Below, piece after piece: positions 25,012 through 34,380 of a stretch of 46,106 nt of DNA (the stretch's first letter is position 1; every line of letters begins with the position of its first letter). A program made the position numbers and the translations under genes. The stretch covers positions 1 through 46,106 of the forward strand of contig CALXCQ010000164.1 in the NCBI GenBank assembly GCA_944386835.1, written 5' to 3'. Below the pieces are notes generated by a model, which worked only from the letters and a program-made list of their open reading frames with translations, made no database searches and was not told the DNA's origin. The DNA comes from an uncultured Oscillospiraceae bacterium (GTDB taxonomy: Bacteria > Bacillota > Clostridia > Oscillospirales > Oscillospiraceae).

Positions 25012-25406
25012 GACAATGCTCCTTATTGAAGTTGTCTTAAGTATAGTGGATTTCCTCCGGAAAGGCAATCTCCTGTCCGGGAAAATTTTTGCCTGTCCTG
25101 TCATGTTTTCCCTCCAACCGGATGCCGGATTACAAACCCCAGCACGGAAAAACTGTATCGTTTTTGACTGTATGCTCCTGTTCCTCCCTTGAAAAGCTGT
25201 TTTACTTTCTGCTCCCCTGAGGAATGGGAAATATTCCCAACCTTCCATTTTTTAAGTATTGGACATACAGCGGCCCCCTCTTCCCTGCCCTGACAAATCC
25301 ATTATGAAACGGAAATTCTGACGTATGTGAATCGCAACAGGAAAAAGCCTTTCAAACCCGGCAGAACACAGGCAATCACATAACACGTTCTTTTTACATG
25401 AAAAAA

Positions 25407-25438
25407 CCCGGATCAAGCAATCTATCGCTTGATCCGGG
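25407..25438 (-). terminator. Terminator of tRNA-Leu
   Basis: A 12-bp stem (CCCGGATCAAGC and complement) with an 8-base loop and TTTTTT directly after it on the minus strand. It starts 3 bases from the end of the tRNA gene. Confidence 0.9.
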
Positions 25439-25440
25439 AT

Positions 25441-25525
25441 TGGTGCGGGCAACAGGACTTGAACCTGCACGCCTTGCGACACAAGAACCTAAATCTTGCA
25501 CGTCTGCCAATTCCGCCATGCCCGC
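25441..25525 (-). tRNA. tRNA-Leu (UAG)
   Basis: A complete 85-base cloverleaf with acceptor stem GCGGGCA/TGCCCGC, encoded CCA, a long variable arm and the T-loop GGTTCAAGTCC. The anticodon loop TTTAGGT gives anticodon UAG, which reads CUA and related Leu codons. Confidence 0.95.
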
Positions 25526-25644
25526 ATAGAAATATGGCCCCCTTCGGAACCAAATGCAGTGTACCATATTTTCCATTTTATTGTCAATAGGCCTGGACCA
25601 GAACTCAGAATTTCCAACTTTTCCCTCCCCCCCACGATTCTTTC

Positions 25645-25673
25645 TTGACACAAGCCTCTACCGCCAGTACAAT
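25645..25673 (+). promoter_or_regulatory. Promoter of rny
   Basis: TTGACA at 25645-25650, 17-base spacer, TACAAT at 25668-25673. A 5' leader of about 100 bases follows before the start codon. Confidence 0.82.
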
Positions 25674-25788
25674 AGACTGTGGATTAGTATGGCTTTAGCC
25701 CTTACTTTTTAGGGGAAGGTAAGCGGCTGCCGTTGCTGTTTCCCCCGCCCATTTCAATTAAAATTACGAGGAGGTGTGTGCGCAAATT

Positions 25789-27342
25789 ATGGATGATTTA
25801 TTATATATTCTCCTGCCCCTGGCAGGTTTCATCATAGGCGCAATTGCTTTTTTTCTGATCGGCATTGCTTATCGTAAAAAAGTCGCGGAAAAAGAAATTG
25901 GCAGTGCCGAAGAAGAAGCCAAGCGCATTATTAATGAGTCCATAAAAAGTGCGGAAAGCAAAAAGCGTGAGATGCTGCTGGAAGCCAAAGAAGAAATTCA
26001 TAAATCGCGTACCGAATACGAGAGAGAAGTGAAAGAACGTCGGGCTGATTTGCAAAAGCAAGAGCGTCGTCTGCAGCAAAAAGAAGAGTCTCTGGATAAA
26101 AAGTTGGATCTCCATGAGAAACGAGAAGAGGATCTGAATAAAAAAGTCGCAGCGGTTGCTGCAGAGCGGGAAGAAGTAGCGCTGATTAAAAAGAGCCAGT
26201 TGGAAATGCTGGAAAAAATTTCAGGGTTGAGCCAGCATGAAGCAAAAGATTATCTCTTGAAAAATATTGAATCAGAAGTTCGTCATGAAGCGGCCATGAA
26301 GATTAAAGAAATTGAGGCCCAGTTGAAAGATGAAGCAGATCAAAAAGCACGGGAAATCATTTCTACTGCTATTCAGCGCTGCGCCGCAGACCATGTGGCA
26401 GAAGCAACTGTCTCCGTCGTTCCCCTGCCTAACGACGAGATGAAAGGACGCATCATCGGCCGTGAAGGTCGGAATATCCGTACGTTGGAAACTCTAACCG
26501 GAGTAGACTTAATTATAGACGATACACCGGAAGCGATTACCGTTTCCAGCTTTGACCCGGTTCGCCGGGAAATTGCACGGTTAGCATTGGAAAAGCTGAT
26601 TGCAGATGGACGCATTCATCCTACCCGTATTGAAGATATGGTAGAAAAAGCCAGGAAAGAAGTCGACCATACCATTAAACAGGAAGGTGAACGCGCCACA
26701 TTTGAAACAGGAATCCATAACCTCCATCCAGAGCTGATTAAGCTTCTCGGACGCCAGAAATATAGGACAAGCTATGGCCAAAATGTCCTCAACCACTCCA
26801 TCGAAGTTGCCCACATTGCTGGCCTGTTAGCGAGTGAATTGGGTGTTGATGTTACACTGGCAAAGCGCGCCGGTCTTCTCCATGACTTGGGGAAATCTGT
26901 GGATCATGAAATGGAGGGCAGCCACGTCCAGCTAGGTGTGGAATTGGCCCGGAAATATAAAGAGTCTGCTCAGGTAATTCATGCCATTGAGGCTCACCAC
27001 GGCGATGTGGAAGCTAAAACCATTGTTGCCTGTCTGGTACAGGCAGCGGATGCCATCTCTGCGGCGCGGCCTGGCGCCAGACGCGAGAATGTGGAAAATT
27101 ACATCCGTCGTTTGGAAAAGCTGGAAGAGCTTACAAGCAGCTTCCCAGGCGTAGAAAAAGCCTATGCGATTCAAGCCGGTCGTGAAATTCGAATTATGGT
27201 GAAGCCGGAAGAAGTAACGGAAGAAAACATGATTCTTTTGGCCCACGATGTGGCAAAGAAAATTGAAGCGGAATTGGAATATCCCGGTCAGATTAAAGTC
27301 AATGTCATCCGGGAAACCAAAGCGGTAGATTACGCCAAGTAA
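25789..27342 (+). CDS. rny: Ribonuclease Y
   Basis: This 517-residue membrane-anchored endoribonuclease starts bulk mRNA decay. An N-terminal membrane helix ([20 protein letters not shown]) is followed by a long charged coiled coil (about 30-200), a KH RNA-binding domain ([19 protein letters not shown]) and an HD metal-dependent domain ([24 protein letters not shown]). The start is uncertain. The ATG at 25789 lies 13 bases after GAGGAGG, while a GTG at 25774 overlaps that site, so the ATG is preferred. In many Firmicutes rny (ymdA) is followed by ymdB. Here they are 7 kb apart, with an inverted operon between. Confidence 0.96.
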   Translation: MDDLLYILLPLAGFIIGAIAFFLIGIAYRKKVAEKEIGSAEEEAKRIINESIKSAESKKREMLLEAKEEIHKSRTEYEREVKERRADLQKQERRLQQKEESLDKKLDLHEKREEDLNKKVAAVAAEREEVALIKKSQLEMLEKISGLSQHEAKDYLLKNIESEVRHEAAMKIKEIEAQLKDEADQKAREIISTAIQRCAADHVAEATVSVVPLPNDEMKGRIIGREGRNIRTLETLTGVDLIIDDTPEAITVSSFDPVRREIARLALEKLIADGRIHPTRIEDMVEKARKEVDHTIKQEGERATFETGIHNLHPELIKLLGRQKYRTSYGQNVLNHSIEVAHIAGLLASELGVDVTLAKRAGLLHDLGKSVDHEMEGSHVQLGVELARKYKESAQVIHAIEAHHGDVEAKTIVACLVQAADAISAARPGARRENVENYIRRLEKLEELTSSFPGVEKAYAIQAGREIRIMVKPEEVTEENMILLAHDVAKKIEAELEYPGQIKVNVIRETKAVDYAK

Positions 27343-27347
27343 ACCCA

Positions 27348-27380
27348 GCCTGCACGGCATATTTCCGTGCAGGCTTTTTT
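27348..27380 (+). terminator. Terminator of rny
   Basis: A 10-bp stem (GCCTGCACGG and complement), 7-base loop and TTTTTT. It starts 5 bases after the rny stop. Confidence 0.92.
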
Positions 27381-27403
27381 ATGTGCAGATGAAAGCATAC
27401 AAA

Positions 27404-27440
27404 GAAGATCCCCTCTGCTGACCAGGCAGAGGGGATCTTC
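27404..27440 (-). terminator. Terminator of the ureide operon
   Basis: A perfect 15-bp stem (GAAGATCCCCTCTGC and complement) with a 7-base loop, followed by TTTG on the minus strand. It lies 31 bases after the hydantoinase stop, back to back with the rny terminator. Confidence 0.78.
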
Positions 27441-27470
27441 TTATATGGGTAGGTCCTGAAACCTAGTTGC

Positions 27471-28874
27471 CTATTTCAGAAGGTCGTAGGCCAGGCCATA
27501 AGGTTTGCCAGGAATGAACTGTCCGCCAGGTGTTCCCAGATACTTGCCTTGTTCCACTACCACATGGCCACGGAGCAGCACCGTATCCGGACGTCCCAGT
27601 TGTTCACATCCTTCATACACGTTGTATTCAATTCCGGTGGGGTTCGTCTCTACGCTGATGGTTCCCTTGTACTCCGGATCCATAATGCACAAGTCTGCAT
27701 CTACGCCCACATCAATGGTTCCCTTTCTGGGATACAGTCCATTCAGCTTCGCCGGCTGGGTGCAGCATACGTCTACCATCTTCTGCCGGCTCATCTTCCC
27801 CTTCATAACACCATAGGTCCACAAAGCGTTCATCCGGTCGCCTGCGCCGGGGCATCCATTGGGAATCGCCCGGAAGTCATTCTCGCCCCAGTGCTTCTGA
27901 TACAGCGGTATACTGGAGTTGTCGGAGCCACAAATGGAAATCCAGTCCCGATTGAGAGCGTTCCACAAATAGTCTCTATCTTCCTGATCCCGCAGAGGAG
28001 GAGAACATACCCACCGGCAAGCGATGTCAAAGTCCGGGTGGTCCATCTTATGCTTATCCAATACCAGATAGTGAGGACAGGTTTCTCCGATTACCGGTGC
28101 TCCTTCACTTCTCGCTTTCCGAATAACCTCTGCCGCCTCAATGCAGCTCACATGGACAATACACATGGGGCAGCCCAGATTCTTGGAAAACAGAATCGTC
28201 CGGGACACTGCTTCTGCTTCTCCAAAAGGAGGCCGGGTCATGTAGTGATATTTCGGAGCCAGGTTCCCCTGCTCTGCCATGGAGTTCCGGTACAGATCCA
28301 GTACGTCCGGATTCTCTGCATGGACCATCATGGTCATACCATGCTTCTTCGCCTCGTTCATAAACGCAAGCAGTTTGGAATCATCCATATACAGAGCCGT
28401 TCCCTTGTATGCCAGGAACAGCTTCATTGTGGGAACACCCATCTCTACCAGGGTTTTTACTTCATCCAACGTCTCTTGTCCCCGGTAATCAGTGCAGCAT
28501 GCATGAATTGCCAGATCCGGTGCACATCTGTCTTTTGCCCGTACATTCAGCCGGTAGTTTACGGAATCCACCATGTTCATGCCGGGCTCATTGGTGCAGA
28601 AGTCTACAATCGTGGTTGTTCCGCCAAGCAGTGCCACATAAGTAGTGTCATATCCCGCATTGGTCGTCTTTCCATCTGTGTTCAGCGCTTCAAAGTGGGC
28701 ATGGTTGTCTACGCCGCCCGGCAATACATATTTGCCTGTTGCATCGATCTCTTTATCAAAGGGACCGGTGAAGCCAGTACCGATGGCTGCAATCTTCTCG
28801 TCTTCTATCAGAAGATCTGCCTTGTATTCATTCAGGGCCGTTACGATTGTGCCGTTCTTGACCAGTACTCTCAT
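27471..28874 (-). CDS. hydA: Dihydropyrimidinase / D-hydantoinase
   Basis: This 467-residue amidohydrolase-superfamily enzyme opens cyclic ureides (dihydrouracil, dihydrothymine, hydantoins) to N-carbamoyl amino acids. The binuclear metal site is complete: HAH (VDNHAHFE), the carboxylated Lys in TMKLFLAYKG, His in MVHAENPD, His in IVHVSC, and Asp in ICGSDNSS. The C-terminal beta-sandwich return (GTIDVGVDADLCIMDPE) is present. It is the last gene of the operon, 27 bases after the permease, with AAGGAG before the ATG. Paired with an M20 carbamoylase it would complete hydrolysis to a free amino acid. No dihydropyrimidine dehydrogenase is present in the window, so whether uracil is the source is unknown. 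Allantoinase is less likely because of its overall similarity to dihydropyrimidinase. Confidence 0.92.
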   Translation of the reverse strand: MRVLVKNGTIVTALNEYKADLLIEDEKIAAIGTGFTGPFDKEIDATGKYVLPGGVDNHAHFEALNTDGKTTNAGYDTTYVALLGGTTTIVDFCTNEPGMNMVDSVNYRLNVRAKDRCAPDLAIHACCTDYRGQETLDEVKTLVEMGVPTMKLFLAYKGTALYMDDSKLLAFMNEAKKHGMTMMVHAENPDVLDLYRNSMAEQGNLAPKYHYMTRPPFGEAEAVSRTILFSKNLGCPMCIVHVSCIEAAEVIRKARSEGAPVIGETCPHYLVLDKHKMDHPDFDIACRWVCSPPLRDQEDRDYLWNALNRDWISICGSDNSSIPLYQKHWGENDFRAIPNGCPGAGDRMNALWTYGVMKGKMSRQKMVDVCCTQPAKLNGLYPRKGTIDVGVDADLCIMDPEYKGTISVETNPTGIEYNVYEGCEQLGRPDTVLLRGHVVVEQGKYLGTPGGQFIPGKPYGLAYDLLK

Positions 28875-28901
28875 CTTTTTCGTCTCCTTCTTGATACTAG
28901 A

Positions 28902-29867
28902 TTATTTCTTGTTCTGACGCTGAATAGAAGTAATGATAACAGCAAGCAGGATAATTAAACCTGTTGCAATATCCTGATAGTAGTAAGACACGTTCATAAT
29001 AGTCAGGCCGTTGGCCATGGTGCCGATAATCAGTGCGCCCAATACCGTACCGGCCAAATTGGGCTCGCCGTCTTTAAAAGCTGTGCTTCCCAGCCAAACG
29101 GCCGCAATGGCATTCAGCAAGTAGTCTTCTGCAGCCTGGGGATGGGCCGAACCCAACCGGGAGGTCAGCATAATTGCTGTCACGGCGCAGGCAATGCCGC
29201 AGAATACATAGGACCATACGACGGTCTTTTTGGTATTGATACCGGACATCAAGGTTGCTTCTTCGTTGTCACCTACCGCATAGATGTAGCGCCCCAGCCG
29301 GGTATGCCGCAAAATGACATAGGAAACCAACAACACAATGATCATAATGACGACAGCATTGGGTAAAACATCAAACAGTCTCTGTGAGCCAAAAATTCCA
29401 AAGCTTTCCGGAAGATTGGATACCGGATGTCCCTTTGTATAAGCCTGGTTAATACCAGCGACTACATAGCCGACACCAAGAGAGCCAATAAAATCGGGAA
29501 CGCCCAGATAGGAAATAATCGTGCCGTTAATTAAGCCGATAAGAGCACCCAGGATGATGGTCAAAAGGGCGGCCACCCAGATGTTCATGCCGGCGTTTAC
29601 CATAAGCGCCGCCACGAAGATTCCCAGGAAACTGGTACTGTAGCCGATGGAAAGGTCGGAGCGCTTGGTAATCATAACAAAAGTAAGACCAATACTGATG
29701 GTGCCCAACATAGCAATCTGCCGCAGGATACCAATCATGTTGCTCACGGTCATAAATCTGCCCGGAGCCAGAATTGTAAACGCAATGAGTAAAATGATAT
29801 AGCCAATCAACGTGCCGAAGTTCTTGGCAATTTTGGAAATATTCAATGATTTCATAGACTTTACCAT
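28902..29867 (-). CDS. ABC transporter permease, ribose (CUT2) type
   Basis: This 321-residue permease has eight to ten membrane helices and the RbsC/BPD_transp_2 family pattern (GTISIGLTFVMITKRSDLSIGY, IINGT-like LINGTIISYLGVPDFIGSLG, VGDNEEATLMSGI with the EAA-type loop, and AAVWLGSTAFKDGEPNLAGTVLGALIIG). RbsC-type permeases normally act as homodimers with one double ATPase. The substrate is not a sugar by context: both flanking catabolic genes act on ureides. AAAGGAG lies 11 bases before the ATG at 29867. A second ATG is 12 bases further in. It follows the ATPase gene by 24 bases. Confidence 0.92.
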   Translation of the reverse strand: MVKSMKSLNISKIAKNFGTLIGYIILLIAFTILAPGRFMTVSNMIGILRQIAMLGTISIGLTFVMITKRSDLSIGYSTSFLGIFVAALMVNAGMNIWVAALLTIILGALIGLINGTIISYLGVPDFIGSLGVGYVVAGINQAYTKGHPVSNLPESFGIFGSQRLFDVLPNAVVIMIIVLLVSYVILRHTRLGRYIYAVGDNEEATLMSGINTKKTVVWSYVFCGIACAVTAIMLTSRLGSAHPQAAEDYLLNAIAAVWLGSTAFKDGEPNLAGTVLGALIIGTMANGLTIMNVSYYYQDIATGLIILLAVIITSIQRQNKK

Positions 29868-29891
29868 AAGCCGGTTTTCTCCTTTTCCTAT

Positions 29892-31391
29892 TTAAATGCC
29901 GATGGCATTTTTCAGCACATTATCCGAGTCAATGAACTCGTCTCTGGTCATCTCGGAGATGACTCTTCCCTCACTCATGATGCAGACCCGGTCGCACATC
30001 AGCTGGAGTTCCGGAATTTCTGAGGAGATGACAATCACAGCCATTCCTTGTTTTGCCAGATTCTCAATAATGGTGTAAATTTGATCCTTGGCGCCTACGT
30101 CAATACCACGGGTTGGCTCATCCAAAATAAAGACTTTGATATCTCGGTCAATATATTTGGAAATTACAACTTTTTGCTGATTTCCACCAGATAAGCTGCC
30201 AACCGTTTGCCGAATGGAGGTACACGCCACACTCAATTTATCTGTCGCATCTTTGGCGTATTTCTTTTCTGCTTCCTCGTCCAGCATGCCAAGTTTGGTA
30301 AACTGTTTCAGATTGCCAACGCTGACATTCCGGTATATTGGCGTGTTGGGCAAAATTCCCTGTTTCCGCCGTTCTTCCGGAACCAGGGCAATTCCTGCCG
30401 CCAGGGCCTGCCCAATGTGGGCAAACTTTACTGGTTTGCCCTCCAATTTAATCTCGGCGTGGTCGTATTTATCCACTCCCAAAGCGGCCCGCACTGCTTC
30501 TGTCCGCCCGGCACCAACCAGACCAAACAAGCCCACGATTTCTCCGCGGCGTACGTTGAAAGATACATCATGCAACACATTACGCCGGGATATATGTTCC
30601 ACGGAAAATACCACTTCTCCAATGTTGTGTTCCCGCTTTTGGGCCACCACGTTGACAGAACGATTTACCATCATGTTGATCAGTTTATCGTTGTCCACCT
30701 GGCTTACCGGCAGGGTGTCTACCGTCATACCGTCACGTAGAACTGTTACGTTATCGCACACTTCAAAAATTTCTTCTAACCGGTGGGAAATGTAGATAAT
30801 GGTCTTTCCCTGTCCTTTTAAGTACTTAATATATTCCAGTAATTTGGCTACTTCTCCATGGCCCAAACGGGCAGTAGGCTCGTCCATAATAATGATTTCT
30901 GCATTTTTCGCCAAAACACGGGCAATTACCATCATCTGCTGATCAGAAACATTCAAATCTCCCGCTTTTTTCCGAGAGGGAAGATCAATCTTCAGTTCTT
31001 TAAGCTTTGCGTCGCAGGTAGCAAACAAGGTCTTCCAGTCTACCAGTTTCGAACCCTTCTTGACGGGTTCCTCACCCATAAAAATATTTTCCGCGACAGT
31101 AAAATAGGATACAAAAGACAGTTCCTGAGGCACAATGGCAATTCCCAGATCCTCTGCGTGCCGCACGCTGTGAATTTCCGTTTGATTCCCATTGATAAAA
31201 ATTTCACCTGTGTCTTTTCCTACCAATCCCGTCATAATTTTCATCAGGGTGGATTTACCTGCACCGTTTTCGCCCACTAGAGCATGACAGGTTCCACGCT
31301 CTACTTGGAAATCAATTCCTTTTAACGCATAGATACCACCAAAGGATTTTTTGATTCCCCGCATTTCTACTGCATATTTCGAATCACTCAC
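29892..31391 (-). CDS. ABC transporter ATP-binding protein, ribose (CUT2) type
   Basis: About 500 residues with two fused nucleotide-binding domains as in RbsA. The first has a full Walker A (GENGAGKST), a signature reading NVSDQQMMVIARVL and Walker B (EIIIMDEPTA). The second has the usual degenerate Walker A (GLVGAGRTE), a good signature (LSGGNQQKVV) and Walker B (VFILDEPTRG). This asymmetry is normal for CUT2 importers. The start is taken as GTG at 31391, 11 bases after GGAGG. The longer frame to 31544 overlaps the upstream gene and reads as nonsense sequence. It lies 31 bases after the M20 hydrolase gene. Confidence 0.92.
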   Translation of the reverse strand: MSDSKYAVEMRGIKKSFGGIYALKGIDFQVERGTCHALVGENGAGKSTLMKIMTGLVGKDTGEIFINGNQTEIHSVRHAEDLGIAIVPQELSFVSYFTVAENIFMGEEPVKKGSKLVDWKTLFATCDAKLKELKIDLPSRKKAGDLNVSDQQMMVIARVLAKNAEIIIMDEPTARLGHGEVAKLLEYIKYLKGQGKTIIYISHRLEEIFEVCDNVTVLRDGMTVDTLPVSQVDNDKLINMMVNRSVNVVAQKREHNIGEVVFSVEHISRRNVLHDVSFNVRRGEIVGLFGLVGAGRTEAVRAALGVDKYDHAEIKLEGKPVKFAHIGQALAAGIALVPEERRKQGILPNTPIYRNVSVGNLKQFTKLGMLDEEAEKKYAKDATDKLSVACTSIRQTVGSLSGGNQQKVVISKYIDRDIKVFILDEPTRGIDVGAKDQIYTIIENLAKQGMAVIVISSEIPELQLMCDRVCIMSEGRVISEMTRDEFIDSDNVLKNAIGI

Positions 31392-31422
31392 AGGGCAATA
31401 TTCCTCCTCCAAATCTGATCTG

Positions 31423-32601
31423 CTACTGGGACTGCTGATCCAGTTTGAGCAAAGCATTGACCAGCACATTGGCACCGTTGGTAACATCTTCCCAATGTGT
31501 CCACTCTTTGCAGCTGTGGCTGATTCCCCCAACGCTTGGGACAAAAATCATACCTGGCCGTGTAATCTGCGCTAAGCACATCGTGTCATGTCCAGCACCG
31601 CTGGGCATTTTCCGCGTACGCAGGCCCAGCTCCTTGCTGGCTTGCTCGATAACCTCCATAGCCGTTTCATCCATATGATAAGCCCGCTCATATTGAATCG
31701 GTGTTATGGAGGCAATAATATCCTGGAATTCTCCCTTTAATCTCTCAAATGCAATTTCCAGAGACTCTTCCTTAACTGCACGGAACTCCCAAATCATACT
31801 GACTTTTCCGGGAACTACGTTAACAGCATTCGGCTCAATCTCTACATGTCCAATGGTTCCTACCATTTCCGGATCTACCTCTTGCACCAAAGTGGACATT
31901 CTCTGAAAAATTGCGGCAGCTTTCACCAGTGCATCTTCCCGTAGGGGCATTGGCGTGGTACCGGCATGATTTGCAACCCCTTCAATGACAACCCGGTACC
32001 GCTTCAGGGCCACAATTGCAGTTACGATTCCAATATCCTCTTTTGTCTGATCCAAGACCCCTCCCTGCTCGATATGTAGCTCCAGGGAATAATCTACAGG
32101 TTCTTGCACTTTACAAGCCTGAATATCTTCCAAAGTGATATGATAATCACCTATTTTCTCCAATTGAATCGGCGTCAACGGTAGTCCACAGTAGGCCAAG
32201 CTTCCCATGAGCCCACTGATGACAACCCCCTCTTCTTCGGCCCAAGCCACTACATCCACACTGTGCTCCAGCTGGATTCCCTGTTCATGCAAAGTGTGAA
32301 TTGCCTCAATTGCCGCCATGACACCCAAGCAACCGTCGAACATTCCGCCGTTGGGAACAGAGTCAATGTGCGACCCGATAACAAGCTTCCGTTGCGTTTT
32401 ACCTGGATAGGTACCGACGACATTGCCCACTGCGTTGGACCGTACCGTCATTCCCGCATCTTCCATCAATTGCGTAACATATTTGCAAGAATCCCAAAAA
32501 GCCTTGGTATAAGTCATACGGTTAATGCCTTCCGGGGTTCTGGCCAAATCTGCCAATTCCGTCAGACTGGTTTTCAAACGTTGGGGGTTAATCTTTACCA
32601 T
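31423..32601 (-). CDS. M20 family N-carbamoyl-amino-acid hydrolase / beta-ureidopropionase type
   Basis: This 392-residue metallohydrolase belongs to the M20/allantoate amidohydrolase group. Metal ligands are visible: His and Asp (IGSHIDSV, GGMFDG), Glu (WAEEEG), His (LELHIEQGG) and the C-terminal His (GGISHSCKEWT). Substrate-binding family motifs include NHAGTTPM and SGAGHDTMCLA. Such enzymes cleave N-carbamoyl-L-amino acids, N-carbamoyl-beta-alanine or allantoate, releasing CO2 and ammonia, and the three cannot be separated by eye. Paired with the dihydropyrimidinase, N-carbamoyl amino acid hydrolysis is the simplest reading. The start at 32601 follows AAAGGTGAG. It lies between the binding-protein gene and the ATPase gene. 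Confidence 0.9.
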   Translation of the reverse strand: MVKINPQRLKTSLTELADLARTPEGINRMTYTKAFWDSCKYVTQLMEDAGMTVRSNAVGNVVGTYPGKTQRKLVIGSHIDSVPNGGMFDGCLGVMAAIEAIHTLHEQGIQLEHSVDVVAWAEEEGVVISGLMGSLAYCGLPLTPIQLEKIGDYHITLEDIQACKVQEPVDYSLELHIEQGGVLDQTKEDIGIVTAIVALKRYRVVIEGVANHAGTTPMPLREDALVKAAAIFQRMSTLVQEVDPEMVGTIGHVEIEPNAVNVVPGKVSMIWEFRAVKEESLEIAFERLKGEFQDIIASITPIQYERAYHMDETAMEVIEQASKELGLRTRKMPSGAGHDTMCLAQITRPGMIFVPSVGGISHSCKEWTHWEDVTNGANVLVNALLKLDQQSQ

Positions 32602-32746
32602 TTGCTGCTCACCTTTATTTCCTGGATTTCGCAAAATTTGTATACTTGCTTATCTTTCCGATTCTGCATTTTCTTGGCGGAACCGTATTACCGTTGGCCT
32701 ATATTCGCCAACTGGTAGGGCAGAGATCGGTCTAGGGGAATAAGCA

Positions 32747-32775
32747 GATGTGGTTCCAACCTGTGGAACCACATC
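32747..32775 (-). promoter_or_regulatory. Intercistronic hairpin between binding-protein and hydrolase genes
   Basis: A perfect 12-bp stem (GATGTGGTTCCA and complement) with a 5-base loop, 53 bases after the binding-protein stop. The minus strand after it reads TGCTTATTCC, a poor T-tract. It may partly terminate or stabilise the upstream mRNA, favouring more binding protein than the downstream genes, a common pattern in ABC operons. Confidence 0.65.
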
Positions 32776-32827
32776 GCTTCTATAGTCACACTAGGCCTGA
32801 GTTCAGTTCTCAATACCCGGCAGGAAC

Positions 32828-33913
32828 TTATTCCGCGTACTTCTTAGCGTCTTCTTCTGCCTTGGCCAGGAATTCATCTACATTTTCAGCGGTAACGATA
32901 TCATAAGGAACTTCATGATATTTTGCCACTGCCTCACCTGCACAGATCTTTTCGGCAGTTTCTACAACTTCCTGATTGGCTCCATCCAGGTCAGCAATTG
33001 CGGTGCACAAAGTGGGGCCGCCAGCCTTAATGTCATTCAGAGTGTCAATTTCGCCGTCAACACCGATACATTTTACCTTATCATCCAGTCCGTGTTCTTT
33101 CAGAGCCTGTACAGCACCCATAGCTTCCAGGTCCTGAGAAGTGAAGATAGCCACAACGTCAGGATGGGCAGTCAGAGCAGAGTCCAAACCATTATAGGTA
33201 ACTTCTGTCGTGCCAGGGAAAGTGGTCTGCACATGGGCAACTTCTTCAAAGTCATATTCCTGCAAGAAAGCATCATGCATATAGCCGCCTGCACGCAGAG
33301 CAAAAACGTCCTGGTGACCAGTGGTGATGATCTTACCGGAGAAGCCTACTTCTGCTGCCAAAAGCATGCAGATATCAGCCTGTACTTTAATGGAGTTCAG
33401 CTGGAACATACAGTCAATACCGTCAATCCAGCCTGTATCATGAGAAATGATATGTACGCCAGATTCCAGAGCCTCTGTTACCGCATTTTTCAAGGAGAAG
33501 TTATCACCATTCTGAATGATGATAACATCACAGCCGGCTTGCACCAGATTTTCTACATCGTTCGCCTGCTGTGCCGCATCGCCGTTGGCGTTTGCTTCTA
33601 CCACTTCGTGGCCTCTCTCTTTGGCAATGGCAATTACGCCTTCAAACATATGCCGGTTATGGGCGTTAGCCAGAGCATTGGTAGATACACCAATTTTCAG
33701 AGGACCCGTTGTGGTGCTTGCTTCCTTGTCTGCGTCTTCTGTCGCATCATCTTTATTTGCGTCTTCATTGGTAGTATTCGCGTCATTTGTGTTCGGGGTA
33801 GTAGCAGAATTGTTGTTCTCACTGTTGGCGTCGTCAGTCGTTGTGTCTGAAGTACAGCCGACCATGGAGAAAACCATGATTAACGCCAGTACCATAGCTA
33901 ATAATCTTTTCAT
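32828..33913 (-). CDS. Substrate-binding lipoprotein of a ribose-type ABC transporter
   Basis: This 361-residue protein has a lipoprotein signal peptide with the lipobox MVGC (lipidated Cys20), an acidic, Asn/Asp/Thr-rich linker of about 50 residues, and a periplasmic-binding-protein (peripla_BP_4) fold starting at LKIGVSTNALANAHNRHMFEG. Features such as DVIIIQNGDNFSLKNAVTEAL, ISHDTG and AIFTSQDLEAMGAVQAL match ribose/xylose-type binding proteins. It delivers an unknown ligand to the permease. The linked hydrolases suggest a cyclic ureide or N-carbamoyl compound. It is first in the operon and has a strong AGGAGG ribosome binding site. A palindrome lies in the upstream region. Confidence 0.93.
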   Translation of the reverse strand: MKRLLAMVLALIMVFSMVGCTSDTTTDDANSENNNSATTPNTNDANTTNEDANKDDATEDADKEASTTTGPLKIGVSTNALANAHNRHMFEGVIAIAKERGHEVVEANANGDAAQQANDVENLVQAGCDVIIIQNGDNFSLKNAVTEALESGVHIISHDTGWIDGIDCMFQLNSIKVQADICMLLAAEVGFSGKIITTGHQDVFALRAGGYMHDAFLQEYDFEEVAHVQTTFPGTTEVTYNGLDSALTAHPDVVAIFTSQDLEAMGAVQALKEHGLDDKVKCIGVDGEIDTLNDIKAGGPTLCTAIADLDGANQEVVETAEKICAGEAVAKYHEVPYDIVTAENVDEFLAKAEEDAKKYAE

Positions 33914-34076
33914 TTTTTCCTCCTACTGTCTGTTTCAAAAAATTTTGTACAGGAGCGTCCCCCAATACAGAAAATGGATCGCCGCACGAAAGTATATCGG
34001 TCCTGCAGGTCTGAGATTCTTCCGTATGTAGTTTTAAAGTACCATATTTCTTCTTTTTTTGAAAAGTGTACAATAT

Positions 34077-34092
34077 CTTAAAATAATTTAAG
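34077..34092. promoter_or_regulatory. Palindrome upstream of the ureide operon, possible operator
   Basis: CTTAAA-ATAA-TTTAAG is a perfect inverted repeat with a 4-base spacer in the AT-rich region between the divergent binding-protein and ymdB genes, about 165 bases before the binding-protein start. I found no convincing -35/-10 pair for the operon. The remaining part of 33914-34319 holds no gene. Confidence 0.4.
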
Positions 34093-34319
34093 AAATTTTT
34101 AGTGTTTTTACCGAATTTTATTTTAATTGTATCTGCTGCTTTTTCCTGCTTTGTGCGCTGTTTCCTTTTCTGTTCGGATAGCATTTCCGGGTATTTTCTC
34201 TCCCTTACTTAACTATGCCAATCAGGAAAACGTCCGGCTACTTGCAATCTATGCCAAAATTCTGAATCCTATAACTCTGGATTCTCAATCGCTTTCTCCT
34301 CACAAATCTCCTCGTTTGG

Positions 34320-34348
34320 TTGTGTTTTGCAGACAAAACCAGTATAAT
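34320..34348 (+). promoter_or_regulatory. Promoter of ymdB
   Basis: TTGTGT at 34320-34325, 17-base spacer, TATAAT at 34343-34348, about 32 bases before the ymdB start. Confidence 0.68.
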
Positions 34349-34380
34349 GAAAAAAATACCAGATACAGGAGAGGTCTTAT

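Noticed and set aside
27549-28958. Long plus-strand ORF (469 residues) opposite the hydantoinase gene
   Set aside because: The minus strand encodes a complete dihydropyrimidinase with all metal ligands. The plus frame is low-complexity in character and lacks a start signal.
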